Source: Deroplatys truncata
Taxonomy: Eukaryota > Arthropoda > Insecta > Mantodea > Mantidae
DNA: 64,000 nt
Direction of reading: 5' to 3'
Assembly: GCA_030765065.1 (NCBI GenBank)
Contig: CM060978.1
Span: forward strand, 55,828,421-55,892,420
Shown here: positions 44,159 through 55,087 of the stretch, piece by piece
Layout of the letters: every line of letters begins with the position of its first letter
Numbering within the stretch: the first letter of the stretch is position 1
Notes under the pieces: generated by a model
Database searches by the model: none
Told to the model about the DNA's origin: nothing
The model's input: the letters and a program-made list of their open reading frames with translations, nothing else
Position numbers and translations under genes: made by a program

Positions 44159-45397
44159 CACTACGTGATCAAAAGAATCCGGACATCTGGCTGAAAATTA
44201 CGTACAAGTTCGTGGCGACCTCCATCGGTAATGCTGGAAGTCAATATGGTGTTGGCGCACCCTTAGCCTTGATGACAGCGTTCACTCTCGCAGGCATACT
44301 TTCAATCATGTGCTGGAAGGTTTCTTGGGGGATGGCAGCCCATTATTCACGGAGTGCGGAACTGAGGAGAGGTATCGGTGTAGGTCGGTGAGGGTTGGCA
44401 CGAAGTCGGCGTTCCAAAACATCCCAAAGGTGTTCTATAGGATTCAAGTCAGAACTCTGTGCAGGCCAGTCCATTACAGGGATGTTATTGTCTTGTAACC
44501 ACTCCGCCACAGCCCGTCAGTATGAACAGGTGCTCGATCGTGTTGAAAGATGCAATCGCCATCCTCGAATTGCTCTTCAACAGTGGGAAGCAAGAAGGTG
44601 CTTAAAATATCAATGTAGGTCTGCGCTGTGATCGTGCCACGTAAAACAACTAGGGATGCAAGACCGTCCAGGAAAAACACATCATAACACCACCACCTCC
44701 GAATTTCACTGCTGGCACTATACACGCTGGCAGAAGACGTTCACCGGACAATCACCATACTCACACCCTGCCATCGGATCGCCACATGTGTACCGTGATT
44801 CGTCACTCCACACAACGTTTTGCCACTGTTCAATCATGTAATGTTGACGCTCTTTACACCAACCGAGGCGTTGTTTGGCATTTTCCTGCGTGATGTGTGG
44901 CTTATGAGCAGCCGCTCAACCATGGAATCCAAGGTTTCTCACCTCACGCCTAACTGTCATAGTACTTGGAGTGGATTCTGATGTAGTTTGGAATTCCTGT
45001 GTGATGGTCTGGATAGATGTCTGCCTATTACTCTTTACGACCCTCTTCAAATGTCGGCGGTCTCTGTCAGTCAACAGACGAGGTCGGCCTGTACGTTTTT
45101 GTGCTGTACACGTCCCTTCACGTTTCCACTTCACTATCACATCAGAAACAGTGGACCTAGGAATGTTTAGGAGTGTGGAAATCTCGCGTACAGACTTCTG
45201 ACACAAGTGACACCCAATCACCTGACCACGTTCGAAGTCCGTGAGTTCCACGGAGCGTCCCATTCTGCTGTTTCACGATGTCTAATGACTACTGAGGTCG
45301 CGGATAATGAGTACCAGGCAGTAGGTGACAGCACAATGCGCCTAAGATGAAAAACGTATGTTTGTGGGTGTGTCCGGATACCTTTGATCACATAGTG
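44159..45397 (-). mobile_element. Tc1-like transposon (DD34E), full length
   Basis: Ends CACTACGTGATCAAAAGAAT and the inverse of 'ggatacctttgatcacatagtg', flanked by TA (44157-44158, 45398-45399); 1,239 bp. Inserted into the CA/TA microsatellite of a family A copy. Confidence 0.85.
44241..45263 (-). pseudogene. Tc1-like transposase (DD34E), near full length
   Basis: Exactly 341 codons from start to stop, the usual Tc1 size. Residues 1-115 are open: MGRSVELTDFERGQVIGCHL, paired-like HTH (VREISTLLNIPRSTVSDVIV), a GRPR AT-hook-like GRPRLL and a second HTH. A stop follows FHG. The first Asp is in VVWSDESRY, the second in FQHDRAPVHT, and the Glu in SSDLNPIEHLWD. Stops after the first domain and shifts in the core make it a pseudogene, but all catalytic residues remain. 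Confidence 0.8.
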
Positions 45398-45399
45398 TA

Positions 45400-46148
45400 G
45401 CTACACATATACACACACCGACGTTTTATCGAACTGTTTTTATTTATTTATTTATTTATTTATTTCGGTAGTCTAAAAGATGTATTTCCAGTAGAGACAG
45501 TAGAAAATATTAAGATGATATTTATGCAACTCCAGGTTGGTGGAAAGCATGGTTTACCCTGATCAAGAATAAACGTTTGCTTGAATACTCTATGGTCTTC
45601 AGGAGAGCGTTACACTAGGAATATAGGCGCCATAAGAAACCACCCAGTTTGAGATATTGCGTGATGAAGGATAATACAATTATTGCAGTAATACCAATGT
45701 ATATAACCTAAACTGCCATTACGGTCGTGTACAGAAAAAGTTTGCTGTGGAAAAGTGCCCATAAAACTCTAGATGTGTATTTTAAAACTATTTTTAAACT
45801 TCATGTGCATGCATAACAACTGCTGGAGAAATAAACGAAGCGCTTTTATTGAAGTTTTACAGACAACAAGAAGTTAGCGTTAACATGAGCATTATTTGAA
45901 CTTCGGCGTGATATACAACACACTTGCCTGTTTTTGGTGCGTTCGCTAAAGGGAAACATCTGTCCACGAACCTTTAGGTGTTGTGACGGTTATAGTTTTA
46001 TTTTACAAGAATGCGATAAATCTAATTTTATTTAATTCGAGATTTTCAGGTCAAAATTTGTTTAAGTAAATCATTGAAATTGGCTTTAGAATTCTTCCGA
46101 ATCGTTTCCCGGATGCTTGTGCAAGCAGGGGTTTTGCTGGTATGACTT
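45400..46148. other. Family A tail, (TTTA)n tract and unassigned DNA
   Basis: 45400-45430 completes copy A20. A TTTA tetranucleotide run (45440-45468) may be the tail of a retroelement 3' end on the minus strand. The rest shows no gene or repeat. Confidence 0.4.
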
Positions 46149-47024
46149 TGAGGCAGTAGTTTTACAACTTAAATGATTTCAGTCTAATTATATAATATAT
46201 AATTCAATAACAGCCCGCCTTAAAGCAATATGTGTATGTAAATGCATATAAAAAGTGTATATTACAGTCATTGTAAATGTTTATATTATTGTATCCATGT
46301 TTAATAATGTTATGTGAATGTATTACGTAATTTAATAATGTAGGTGCTGTGAGAATAATAGGTTAAACGTTGCTAACAATGAGGTAACAATAAGGTAACC
46401 TTGTGGCAATAGCCAAATAGCCAATCAACAACCAGAAAAAGCTTTAGTTAAATGATGGTGTTCTATTGGAGTAGGATTAGCCAATCAGAAACTGAAAAGA
46501 AGAAACTTTTACAAATTTCAGTTCAGTTGCCTGCAAACAGTATTCCTAACCGGACGCAAGACACGTCCTCCAGAGATTTAATACGTATTCGTGTGAGACG
46601 AAAAATAGTTTACGTGTTAAAAAGTGCAAGTAATTAATTAAAGAATCTCACAGCTCTCTCTATATCAGTGAAGTGTTATTTAAATCGTGTCAAGCATTAA
46701 TAAAAGCAGTGAAGTAAAATTATAATCTGTGTAAGCCTACATTCTTAGTCACACCACTACCCTGCTAAGAGAAACGCGTCTCTAACAAAACAATACTGAC
46801 GGAGCCGAGGCAAACATAAATGTTTAATACTTAAAGAAAGAGTCAAATTACAAAGTTAATATTTTTTAAACTTGGGGCAAAGGCTACTGAAAACTGTTTA
46901 CTATACGTGCGGTTGAAAGTACTTCAAGTTCGGCTCCCCAACAGCTGAACTGTAATACAATTCCTTCAATACAACCTACCTTAAATTGACGTCCAAAGCG
47001 TCGTGCAAATAAATACTTTTTCAA
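46149..47024 (+). mobile_element. Solo LTR (family B), copy 2
   Basis: Starts TGAGGCAGTAGTTTTACAAC and ends near 'actttttca'. Flanks ACTT (46145-46148 and 47025-47028) agree if the end is read as TTCAA. Contains CCAATCA boxes, 'gcaagacacgtcctcc' and 'taataaaag'. No internal retroelement sequence, hence a recombination product. Confidence 0.7.
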
Positions 47025-47169
47025 ACTTTAGAGGAAATCATCACCTCAGTTTGACACGTTAGTGGACTATGCAAATCATGCTCACGCCCGCTTGTGTCGT
47101 TGTTGTCTAAAGCACTGGTCAGGATACTCTTCAGGTAATTAAACTCAGATACATACTTAGGTGTTCACG

Positions 47170-47310
47170 GCCGGCGATGATCCAGTAAAATGTAGTTTCC
47201 GGGCTTGTAGGCTGTGGTCCAGTAGATGAAGTATCATCTGACGTTTCGATCGTGGCACCAATGAACACCTTCAGAGGAACGATTCACACATGCGGTAGCA
47301 TCTCGTGTGT
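47170..47310 (+). mobile_element. Penelope-like terminal segment, copy 2 (tentative)
   Basis: 'gtagtttccgggcttgtagg' then 'ctgtggtccagtag', GACGTTTC and 'caccttcagaggaac'. Same layout as 22590 and inverted at 49.0 kb. Confidence 0.35.
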
Positions 47311-47547
47311 GTGTGTGTTCGTAATAAAGTTTATATGTAACGATTTGTGATGTTTAATTAATTATGATTTAATTTAAATCTATGCCTCGGCTGCGTCAGT
47401 TATATTTCGTAGAGCAAGTATCACTTAACAAGGGTGGTACGGCTGTAGAATAGTTTCACACACTTCACACAAGTTATAGTTTTAAATTCCCACTTCTTTA
47501 TGAATTCTTGAAGGCAGTTGAATAATATATCAAATAATAACAAATTA

Positions 47548-48166
47548 CGAGGGGCACTATTTATATTTTGAACCTTGGCAACCCTGAATGTTGTAGGTGC
47601 CATCTGACGTTTGCAATGGTAAGTTTGACATTTTTGACGATAATCTACTTAAAACATTTTGTCAATAGTGCGTCATTTGTTTTGTTTACACTAACATGTG
47701 TGTCAACAAAAACATGGAATTAAATCATGAAAATGTTCGTGCAATGGTTTATTACGACTTTCATGTGGATTATCAAGACAAGAGAGCATCGATCAACTAA
47801 CTTCCACATTTGGAGACGAAGCTCCATCCTTTGCCACTGTGAAACGCTGGTATAACGAATTTAATCGTGGCCGCCGTTCGCTCAATGTCCTTATTTGGCA
47901 ACCAATGACTTATTTTTGTTCCCGAACATCAAGAATAAATTGCGTGGACAACGATTTTCGTTGGCAGAAGAAGCCGTTGATGCCTTCAAAAACCATGTTT
48001 TGGAGGTGTCCCAAGAAGACTGAAAAAAATGCTTTGAGAAATGATTCAAACAGATGCAAAAGTGTATGATCATAATGGAGAATATTTTGAAAAACAATAA
48101 AGCAGTTTTCAATCAGAAATTACTTTGTTTTAATTATTAGGCTCAAAATATAAATAGTGCCCCTCG
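47548..48166 (+). mobile_element. Mariner deletion derivative (MITE) of the 26.7-kb family
   Basis: Ends CGAGGGGCACTATTTATATT and the inverse, flanked by TA at 47546-47547 and 48167-48168; 619 bp. The interior equals the 26.73-kb element minus about 670 bp. Confidence 0.8.
47714..48100 (+). pseudogene. Mariner transposase, N- and C-terminal ends only
   Basis: Reads MELNHENVRAMVYYDF, ECIDQLTSTFGDEAPSFATV after a small deletion, then RWYNEFNRGRRSLN. It then fuses near 47890 to the C-terminal part (LATNDLFLFPNIKNKLRG in another frame, then EEAVDAFKNHVLEV) and EYFEKQ-stop at 48098-48100. The whole catalytic core with the first two Asp is missing. Confidence 0.7.
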
Positions 48167-48168
48167 TA

Positions 48169-48990
48169 CTGAAGTATTTACATATGGAGCTGTAAGGTAT
48201 TGAGTTCTATATATGTGTGCTAATGAACTGCAGTTTATAGAGAATTTCTTAAGTCCTTTATTCGTGTCAAAAATTATAAATCTCATAGAATTATATCTCT
48301 GCGAATATATAATGAGATGTATTTTACGGTTGTAGTAATTATCTGTCCCTAACTACATTTTATAAAGGTCAAAATTTCTCTTCTCCGCACTGCCTTAATA
48401 TTTCACATCTCCACACTCTGAGCTTCATCTATTGAACTGACTTTGGCTTGGCTACGCTACCTCTTAGCGTCCACAGCTTAAAATTTCATATTTAATGTTT
48501 CTATTTTCTGATTGGCTATGCCTACTCTAGCAGAACACTGTTGGTTTGACTTTCATTGGCTTTTTCCACTCACGTGACTATTTACAAGTTTTTCGACGTT
48601 AAATCAGTATTTTTCATCGACTGTTGGTAGCCTTCCTTAACTTTCTAACTTATTGTTATGTCAATGTTACAACTTATTGTTAGCCACCCTCTTCTTTCCA
48701 CTTTATGATACTCTTTGCTACAAAGCAGCTTGCTTCTACCCTCACAGCCCCTACGATTTTAAACTAAAAATATATTTACATAATATTTTACACATATATA
48801 CAATAAATATATGTGTAATGATACAATGGCTGTAATATACATTTATAGCAATTGCTGATTGCTTATAAGCGGGTTATTATTTTTATACTGTATAATTAAG
48901 TTGATAGCAGTTAAGGGATAAGAAATACTATCTCACACAGCATCTGTGCAGCAATTCTGCAGCAACTGTGTGAATCATTCCTCTAAATCT
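48169..48990. other. Unassigned AT-rich stretch
   Basis: No element ends or ORF. Words such as 'ctaacttattgttatg' resemble the minus strand of the family B LTR only weakly. Confidence 0.3.
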
Positions 48991-48999
48991 GCTCGTCGG

Positions 49000-49070
49000 T
49001 GTCTCTTCATCTAGTGGACCACGGCCCACAAGCCCGGAAACTACCTTTTACTGGATTTAAACAGAGTTTT
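49000..49070 (-). mobile_element. Penelope-like terminal segment, copy 3, inverted (tentative)
   Basis: On the minus strand 'ccagtaaaaggtagtttccg', GGGCTTGTGGGCCGTGGTCC is nearly the same as at 47180. Short, no coding. Confidence 0.4.
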
Positions 49071-49421
49071 TTTGAAGGTTTGGGCTCTTCAGCTACGCCG
49101 CACGGCCTCCGGAACATGGAAATTTCCAACCTTCTTCGCACCCCAGCCTTATCCTGCAGCCTTATCACTGTAGACGTCGTTGTAGTAATATAGAGTAAAC
49201 GTTTAGTAACTTAGGGTCGGTTTCATCAAACGCGAGTAACTTTTACTCTCGAGTAAAACGTGGTTTACTCGCGAGTAAGCCCTTTGGCGTTTCACCAAGA
49301 ACTTACTCTGGAATAAATTGCGTATGCGAGAGTAAATCAGAGAGTAACATTACTCGGCGAAATATTGTGGAATAAGGTACAGAGTAATTGCTAGCTAGCA
49401 TTTCACAGTGGTTGCAGGATT

Positions 49422-49478
49422 GATGAGAATGGTTTTTGAGGACAGTTCTAGCGATGAAGATGAGGATTTTTACCAATG
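49422..49478 (+). pseudogene. Harbinger nuclease N-terminal exon remnant (tentative)
   Basis: Reads MVFEDSSSDEDEDFYQ then a stop. A Ser/Asp/Glu-rich start of this type is common in PIF/Harbinger nucleases, but only 16-18 residues are present and no DDE region follows. Confidence 0.35.
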
Positions 49479-49576
49479 AGACTGAGTACTTTGGTGAATA
49501 CTGGATCATCACTATGATCTGACCTTAGAGGTCCACCACCTACAAATTAGAAGAAAGAATAGAACAAACGCTTAAA

Positions 49577-49867
49577 CTACATATTCATGTTGCATATTAA
49601 AAATAAAACAAATGTATCACCTGTCTTATTTGCAGCTATTCTTTTATTAGCTAATTCCTTCTTTGCAGCTTCCTTTAGCAGCTCCTACTCTGCCTTTATA
49701 TTAGCTGCAGTTCTGTGTCCCATAGTGGTGCCAGCATTATATTTTTCTGCAGCCTTCTCCCATGTATCCTTCTTCTTGCGCATAGGTGAACTATCTGTTC
49801 TCTTGTTCTCTAACACGCTTATAAATTCTTCTACCACAGAAAGCAGTTGGAGTTTTTCAGAAGAATG
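49577..49867 (-). pseudogene. Myb/SANT-like DNA-binding protein of a Harbinger element
   Basis: Minus-strand frame of 97 codons: SSEKLQLLSVVEEFISVLEN, KRTDSSPMRKKKDTWEKAAE, KYNAGTTMGHRTAANIKAE, a TAG stop, then ELLKEAAKKELANKRIAANK-TG. The pattern (LL..VEE....ENK.TD....K..W...A..YNA......R....IK......LK..AKKE) is the trihelix Myb/SANT-like domain that partners the Harbinger nuclease and binds its ends. The N-terminus is missing behind a frameshift; 'tttacag' near 49920 could be an intron end. Confidence 0.6.
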
Positions 49868-49979
49868 TCAATTTGGGCTTCTCTTTCGCTTTCCTTCGTC
49901 TGACACGATTCTGTAAATTTAACACGCAAAAAGTGTAAGTTAACAGAATAATTTCATTATAACGAAAGTTTGAGTTAAA

Positions 49980-50816
49980 TTTTTACTTTCTCTACTACGT
50001 ATAGTAAGTAGGGGAAGTATTGTATTCCACCCAAACATTCGATACCGAGATTTCACCGGAAATATATGTTTTGAGACTCCCTGAATCCAAACAAGGCATT
50101 TTTGGAAACATGTCCGTGTATGTGTCTGTGAACAGCATAACTCAGAAACGAACAGTCGGATAAACACCAAACTTGGTATTTAGGTTCAGTATCTTCCAGA
50201 GATGAGACAAGAAGGTTTTCAAGAAAATCCCTCCACCCCAGATTACCCTTTACATGGAACATTTTCGAAAATTTTAATTTTCTCAAAATGGCTCTAACGA
50301 TTTTGATTAAAATATTATAAGTTTAAGATATTTTCATGACAAATGAAATGTATATCTTGAATTTCCTGGGAATGTCTCCAAAAGTATTCTTCATTGTGAA
50401 CGACTTTTGCATAACTGGTAAACCATAAGAGATAGACAAAATTTTACTACACACAAAATTAGATTGCTTTAAAATACATAATTTATGTCATATGCATTTT
50501 TGTTGTTGAGTGAACCATTGTCGAGATATTGCTTGTTATTCCCTTAAATTCTCCAATACTTTTTCTCAAATGAGAATTCGTTATTCATTGTTTTATGCCC
50601 TGTACATACAAAGAGAATGGAATGCCCCACATAGCAACCACCTCTTAAAATATTTGACTATCGCTTAAAGCCTAGCAAGTCCCCTTGCATCTACAAGAAA
50701 ATTAGCAATAAGAATAACATCTCGATGAACATGAAGCATATGGAGAATAAGCGTTTGTAAAAATAGTTTTTACAGGAGTAGAGAAAGTCATGTAAGTGTA
50801 ACACATCAGATTTTTT
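49980..50816 (+). mobile_element. Family A copy A21, full length
   Basis: TTTTTACTTTCTCTACTACG to 'gtgtaacacatcagatttttt'. Among the least diverged copies. Its 3' end joins the T-run of an older reverse copy (next feature). Confidence 0.75.
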
Positions 50817-50875
50817 GGGTGGAATGCAATACCTGCTCTACCTACTATATATGCGGTAGAGAAAGTAAAAATAAG
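50817..50875 (-). mobile_element. Family A 5'-terminal fragment, reverse
   Basis: 'gggtggaatgcaatacctgc' to 'gcggtagagaaagtaaaaat'. It is the rest of a copy whose 'gaattttt' run received A21. Confidence 0.55.
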
Positions 50876-51399
50876 TAGGGGAAGACATTGCATGCAGCAT
50901 ATAAAATTTTTGTGAACGTATCGAACTGAAATTATTACAAGTCGTTTTTGATTGCTTATGCATATCGTATATTAATGTGCTAATGCATAAGTTATAACTT
51001 AAATGCCAGTATGTGTTAACTTACACATAAGTGTTACTATGTAATATAAACCGTGTTTACAGGCCATTCATCATTGATATACCAGTTCACTCAGTTTTCA
51101 TTGGAAAGCGCGAACATAAATCATCACCTCCCTAATAGAAAACACAATACCTAACATCAGACGGTCGGAATATTGATGAACCATTCCCCGTGATTATACA
51201 GCCTCACCCAAGGTGCCTGACACAAATTTGTGACTTTAAATCTTCCAGCTAGGCACATGCCAGGCACACAAATATAAAAACAGCGTAAAAGCTAAGTATA
51301 TTTTAAAGTGATGAAGTTAAACTATCCTATAAGAATATGAGAGTGGAACATTGAAAGAAAAAATGTATTCCAATCATACGAATTTCTCTACTCACTCTT
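50876..51399. other. Unassigned AT-rich stretch
   Basis: Nothing recognised. Confidence 0.35.
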
Positions 51400-52854
51400 C
51401 TACAAAGAGAAATATATGTTTTGAGATCCCTGAATCTAAAAAAAGCACCTTTAGAAGAAGATCCGTGCGTGTGTCTGTGATTAGCATAACTCAAAAACGA
51501 AAAGTCGGATAAATACCAAACTTGGTGTTTGAGGCAGTATTTTTAACACTTAAATGATTTTAGTCTAATTGTATAATATATAAATTCAATAACAGCCCAA
51601 CTTAAAGCAATATGTGTGTAACAATATATACAAAGTGTATATTACAGTCATTGTATATCTTTATATTATTGTAGAATAATAGGTTAAAAGTTGCTAACAA
51701 TGAGGTAACAATGAGGTAACCTTGATGCAGTAATGAGTAAGAATGTTTAATAATGCTACTAGTCATTATTGGAGCAAAAATAATGTAAATTTTGAGACAG
51801 TTTATAAAATAGCCAATCAACAACCAAAAAAGGCTTAAGTTAAATAAAAGTATTCTATTGGATTAGGAACAGCCAAACAGAGACTTGAAATACAGAAATT
51901 TACAAATGTGGCTGTAGAAATCAAGTCAGTTGCTTGTAGACAGCGCTCATAACTGGACGCGTTGGTTGTAGACAGTGTTCCTGACGCGAGGTGCGTCCTC
52001 GAGAAATTTAATACGTATTTCGTGTGAGACGAAAATAGTTTACGCGTTAAAAAGTGCAAGTAATTAATAAAAGAATCTCACAGATCTCTCTCTATATCAG
52101 TGAAGTGTTATTTAAACCGTGTCAATCATTAATAAAAGGAGTGAAGCAGAATTATAACCTGTGTAAGCCTACATTCTTCAGTCGCACCACTCCCTGCTAA
52201 GAGAAACGTGTCTCTAACAAATACTGACGCAGCCGAGGAAAACATAAATATATAATATTTAAACTTGGGGCGAAGGCTACTGGAAATTTTTTACCATACG
52301 TGCGGTTACAACTACTCAATATCGACTCCCCAACATCGAAGTATAATATATCTTCTTCAAACTGGCTTTCCATACGTGAAGCAACAACCTACTTCAAATT
52401 GACGCCCAAAGAGTGGTGCAAATAACGTAAAGATACTATCTACTTCATGTTTAGGTACAGTGTATTTGAAAGATGCGACACAAAGATTTTCAAGAAAATT
52501 CCCCCACCCCAGACTACCCTTTACATGGAACATTTTTCGAAAATCTTGATTTTCTCAAAAATGTCTCAACGATTTTGATTAAAATATCATATATTTAAGA
52601 TATTTTTATAGCAAATAAAATGTATAATTTGAATGTACTGGGGATGTCCAAACAAGTCCTCTTTATTTCGTAATAATTGGTAAACCGTAAACGATAGGCA
52701 AGATTTTACTTCACAAAAATGTAGATCGCATTAAAATACACAATTTATGTCCTATACATTTTTTTGTGGAGTGAACCATTTCCGAGATATTCCTTGTTAT
52801 GTGTTTGAATTTTCCAATACCTATACTTTTTCTCAAATGGGAATTCGTTATTCT
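51400..52854 (+). mobile_element. Family A copy A22, split by a solo LTR
   Basis: Left part 51410-51529 (to 'ccaaacttggtgttt') and right part 52448-52854 ('tgtttaggtacagtg' to 'cgttattc'). Removing the LTR and one TGTT restores the family order. The 3' end is replaced by A23. Confidence 0.7.
51530..52447 (+). mobile_element. Solo LTR (family B), copy 3, perfect 4-bp target duplication
   Basis: TGAGGCAGTATTTTTAACAC ... CTACTTCA, flanked by TGTT (51526-51529, 52448-52451); 918 bp. The clean target inside a family A copy fixes both ends and defines the family. CCAATCAACA and CCAATAG-type boxes, a 'taataaaag' signal after 51930, no ORF. Confidence 0.85.
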
Positions 52855-53697
52855 TTTTACTTTCTCTACTACGTACAGTAAGTAGGGGAAGTATTGTATT
52901 CCACCCAAAAATTCGATACCGAGATTTCACCGGAAATATATGTTTTGAGACCCCCTGAATCCAAAAAAAGCATTTTTGGAAACATGTCCGTGTGTGTGCC
53001 TGTGTGTCTGTGTGTCTGTCTGTGAACAGCATAACTCAGAAACGAACAGACGGATAAACACCAAACTTGGTATTTAGGTTCAGTATCTTCCAGAGATACG
53101 ACACGAAGGTTTTCAAGAAAATTCCCCACCCCAGATTACCCTTTACATGGAATATTTTTCGAAAGTTTTAATTTTCTCAAAAATGGCTCTAACGATTTTG
53201 ATTAAAATATCATATGTTTAAGATATATTCATGAAAGATGAAATGTATATGTCGAATTTTCTGGTAATGTCTCAAAAAGTATTCTTCATTGTGATCGACT
53301 TTTGCATAACTGGTAAACCATAAGAGATAGACCAAATTTTACTACACAAAAATTGTTGATCGCGTTAAAATACACAATTTATGTCGTATACAATTTTTTT
53401 GTTCAGTGAACCATTTTCGAGATATTGCTTGCAATTCCCTTAAATTTTCCAATATTTTTTCTCAAAACGTTATTCATTTTTTTTATGTCCTGGACATACA
53501 AAGAGAATGGAATGCCCTACATAGCAACCAGCTTTTAAAATATTTGACTATAGCTTAAAGCCTACCAATTCCCCTACAAGAAAATTAGCAATAAGATTAA
53601 CATCTCGATTAACATGAAGCATATGGAGAATAAGCGTTTGTAAAAATAGTTTGTATGAGAGTAGAGAAAGTCATGTCAGTTTAACGCAGTAGATTTT
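52854..53697 (+). mobile_element. Family A copy A23, full length
   Basis: TTTTTACTTTCTCTACTACG to 'gtcagtttaacgcagtagattttt'. It begins in the T-run of A22. The microsatellite is GTGTGTGCCTGTGTGTCTGT. Confidence 0.7.
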
Positions 53698-54131
53698 TTA
53701 AAATAATATTTTATTTAGAGTCGCTTTGACTGCAACTTAAATGTTACATTGGCATGTAATACAGTAAATAATTAGAATGCTTACATTATACAATAAGAAA
53801 ATCGAATATGGGAATTTTATAGCAAGTAATATAGTGATAACACAATTAATACAATTTGGATGTGTGTTTACATTTATCAAAGTTATTTTGGTAGAATTTG
53901 AATGCATTTACATTCTTCTGCAGTAAAATGTTGACATAATGTTGAGATAAATTGGTTAGGAAATATAAAGATTCACTTTTATAATTGTTTCAATACAGAT
54001 ATTTTTTCCAAAACTGATAAATTTTCCAAAAATGCTGTATGGAGGGTTTTTCACGATCTATGGTAGCAATATCAGATGAGCACAACAGCTCTGCGCTGAA
54101 ACATGTGGAACCGAATGAAAGTTCAGCAGTA
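53698..54131. other. Unassigned AT-rich stretch
   Basis: No ORF or repeat seen; ends at the family B LTR copy 4. Confidence 0.35.
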
Positions 54132-55087
54132 TGAGGCAGTATTTTTAACACTTAAATGATTTAAGTCAAATTATGTAATATAAACTTAATAACACCCCGC
54201 CTTGAAGCAATATGTGTATGTAATAATTTGTAAAATGTATGTAACAGTCATTGCATATGCTTATATTATTGTATCCGTGTTCAATAATGTTATATGAATA
54301 TATTACGTAATTTAATAATGTAGGAGCTTTGAGAATAATATGTTAAAAGTTGCTAACAATGAGGTAACAATGAGGTAACCTTGAGGCAATAATGAATTTG
54401 AAAGTTTAACAATACTACTTGTGATTCTTGGAAGCAATGATGTAATTTTAGTGACAGTTTATAAAAATAGTCAATCAACAACCAGAAAAAGCTTTAGTTA
54501 AATGAAGGTATTCTATTGGATTAGGAATAGCCAATCAGAGACTTGAAATACAGAAATTTACAAGTTTAGGCGGTTGAAATCAGTTCAGTTGCCTGCAGAC
54601 AGCGTTACTAACCAGACGCAAAAAAGTGTCCTCAAGAAATTTAATACGTATTTGTGTGAGACGAAAACAGTTTTACGTGTTAAAAAGTGCAAGTAATTAA
54701 TTAAAGAATCTCACAGCTCTCTATATCAGTGACGTGTTATTTAAATCGTATCAAGTATTAATAAAAGGAGTGAAGTAAAATTATAATCTTTGTATGCCTA
54801 CATTTTTAGTCGCACCATAACCCTCCAAGACATCCATGACTCTAACAATAATACTGACGCAGCCGAGGTAAACATAAATATATAATATTTAAAGAAACAG
54901 TCAAATTACAAAGTTAATATTTTTTTAAAGGGGTAAAGGCTACCGGAAACCGGGTAGCATACGTGCGGTTGCAAACAAACTTCAAGTTCGGCTCCCAACA
55001 GTTGAAATATATACAATTCCTTTAATTCAAACTACTTCAAATTGACGCCCAAAGCGTGATGCAAATAACTATATAACTCCTGGTTCA
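54132..55087 (+). mobile_element. Solo LTR (family B), copy 4
   Basis: TGAGGCAGTATTTTTAACAC to 'ctcctggttca'. The AGTA on the left has no exact partner on the right (GAAT), so this copy is older or rearranged at one flank. Same internal landmarks as the other three. Confidence 0.65.

Larger units (their letters stand above)
49214..49979. mobile_element. PIF/Harbinger-type relic, left part
   Basis: GGGTCGGTTTCATCAAAC directly follows TTA, the usual 3-bp PIF target, and is followed by palindromic words (TTTTACTCTCGAGTAAAA, ACTCGCGAGT) typical of Harbinger subterminal regions. Inside are an acidic leader on the plus strand and a Myb/SANT-like domain on the minus strand, the divergent two-gene layout of this superfamily. 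The right end is missing, cut by family A at 49980. Confidence 0.6.
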
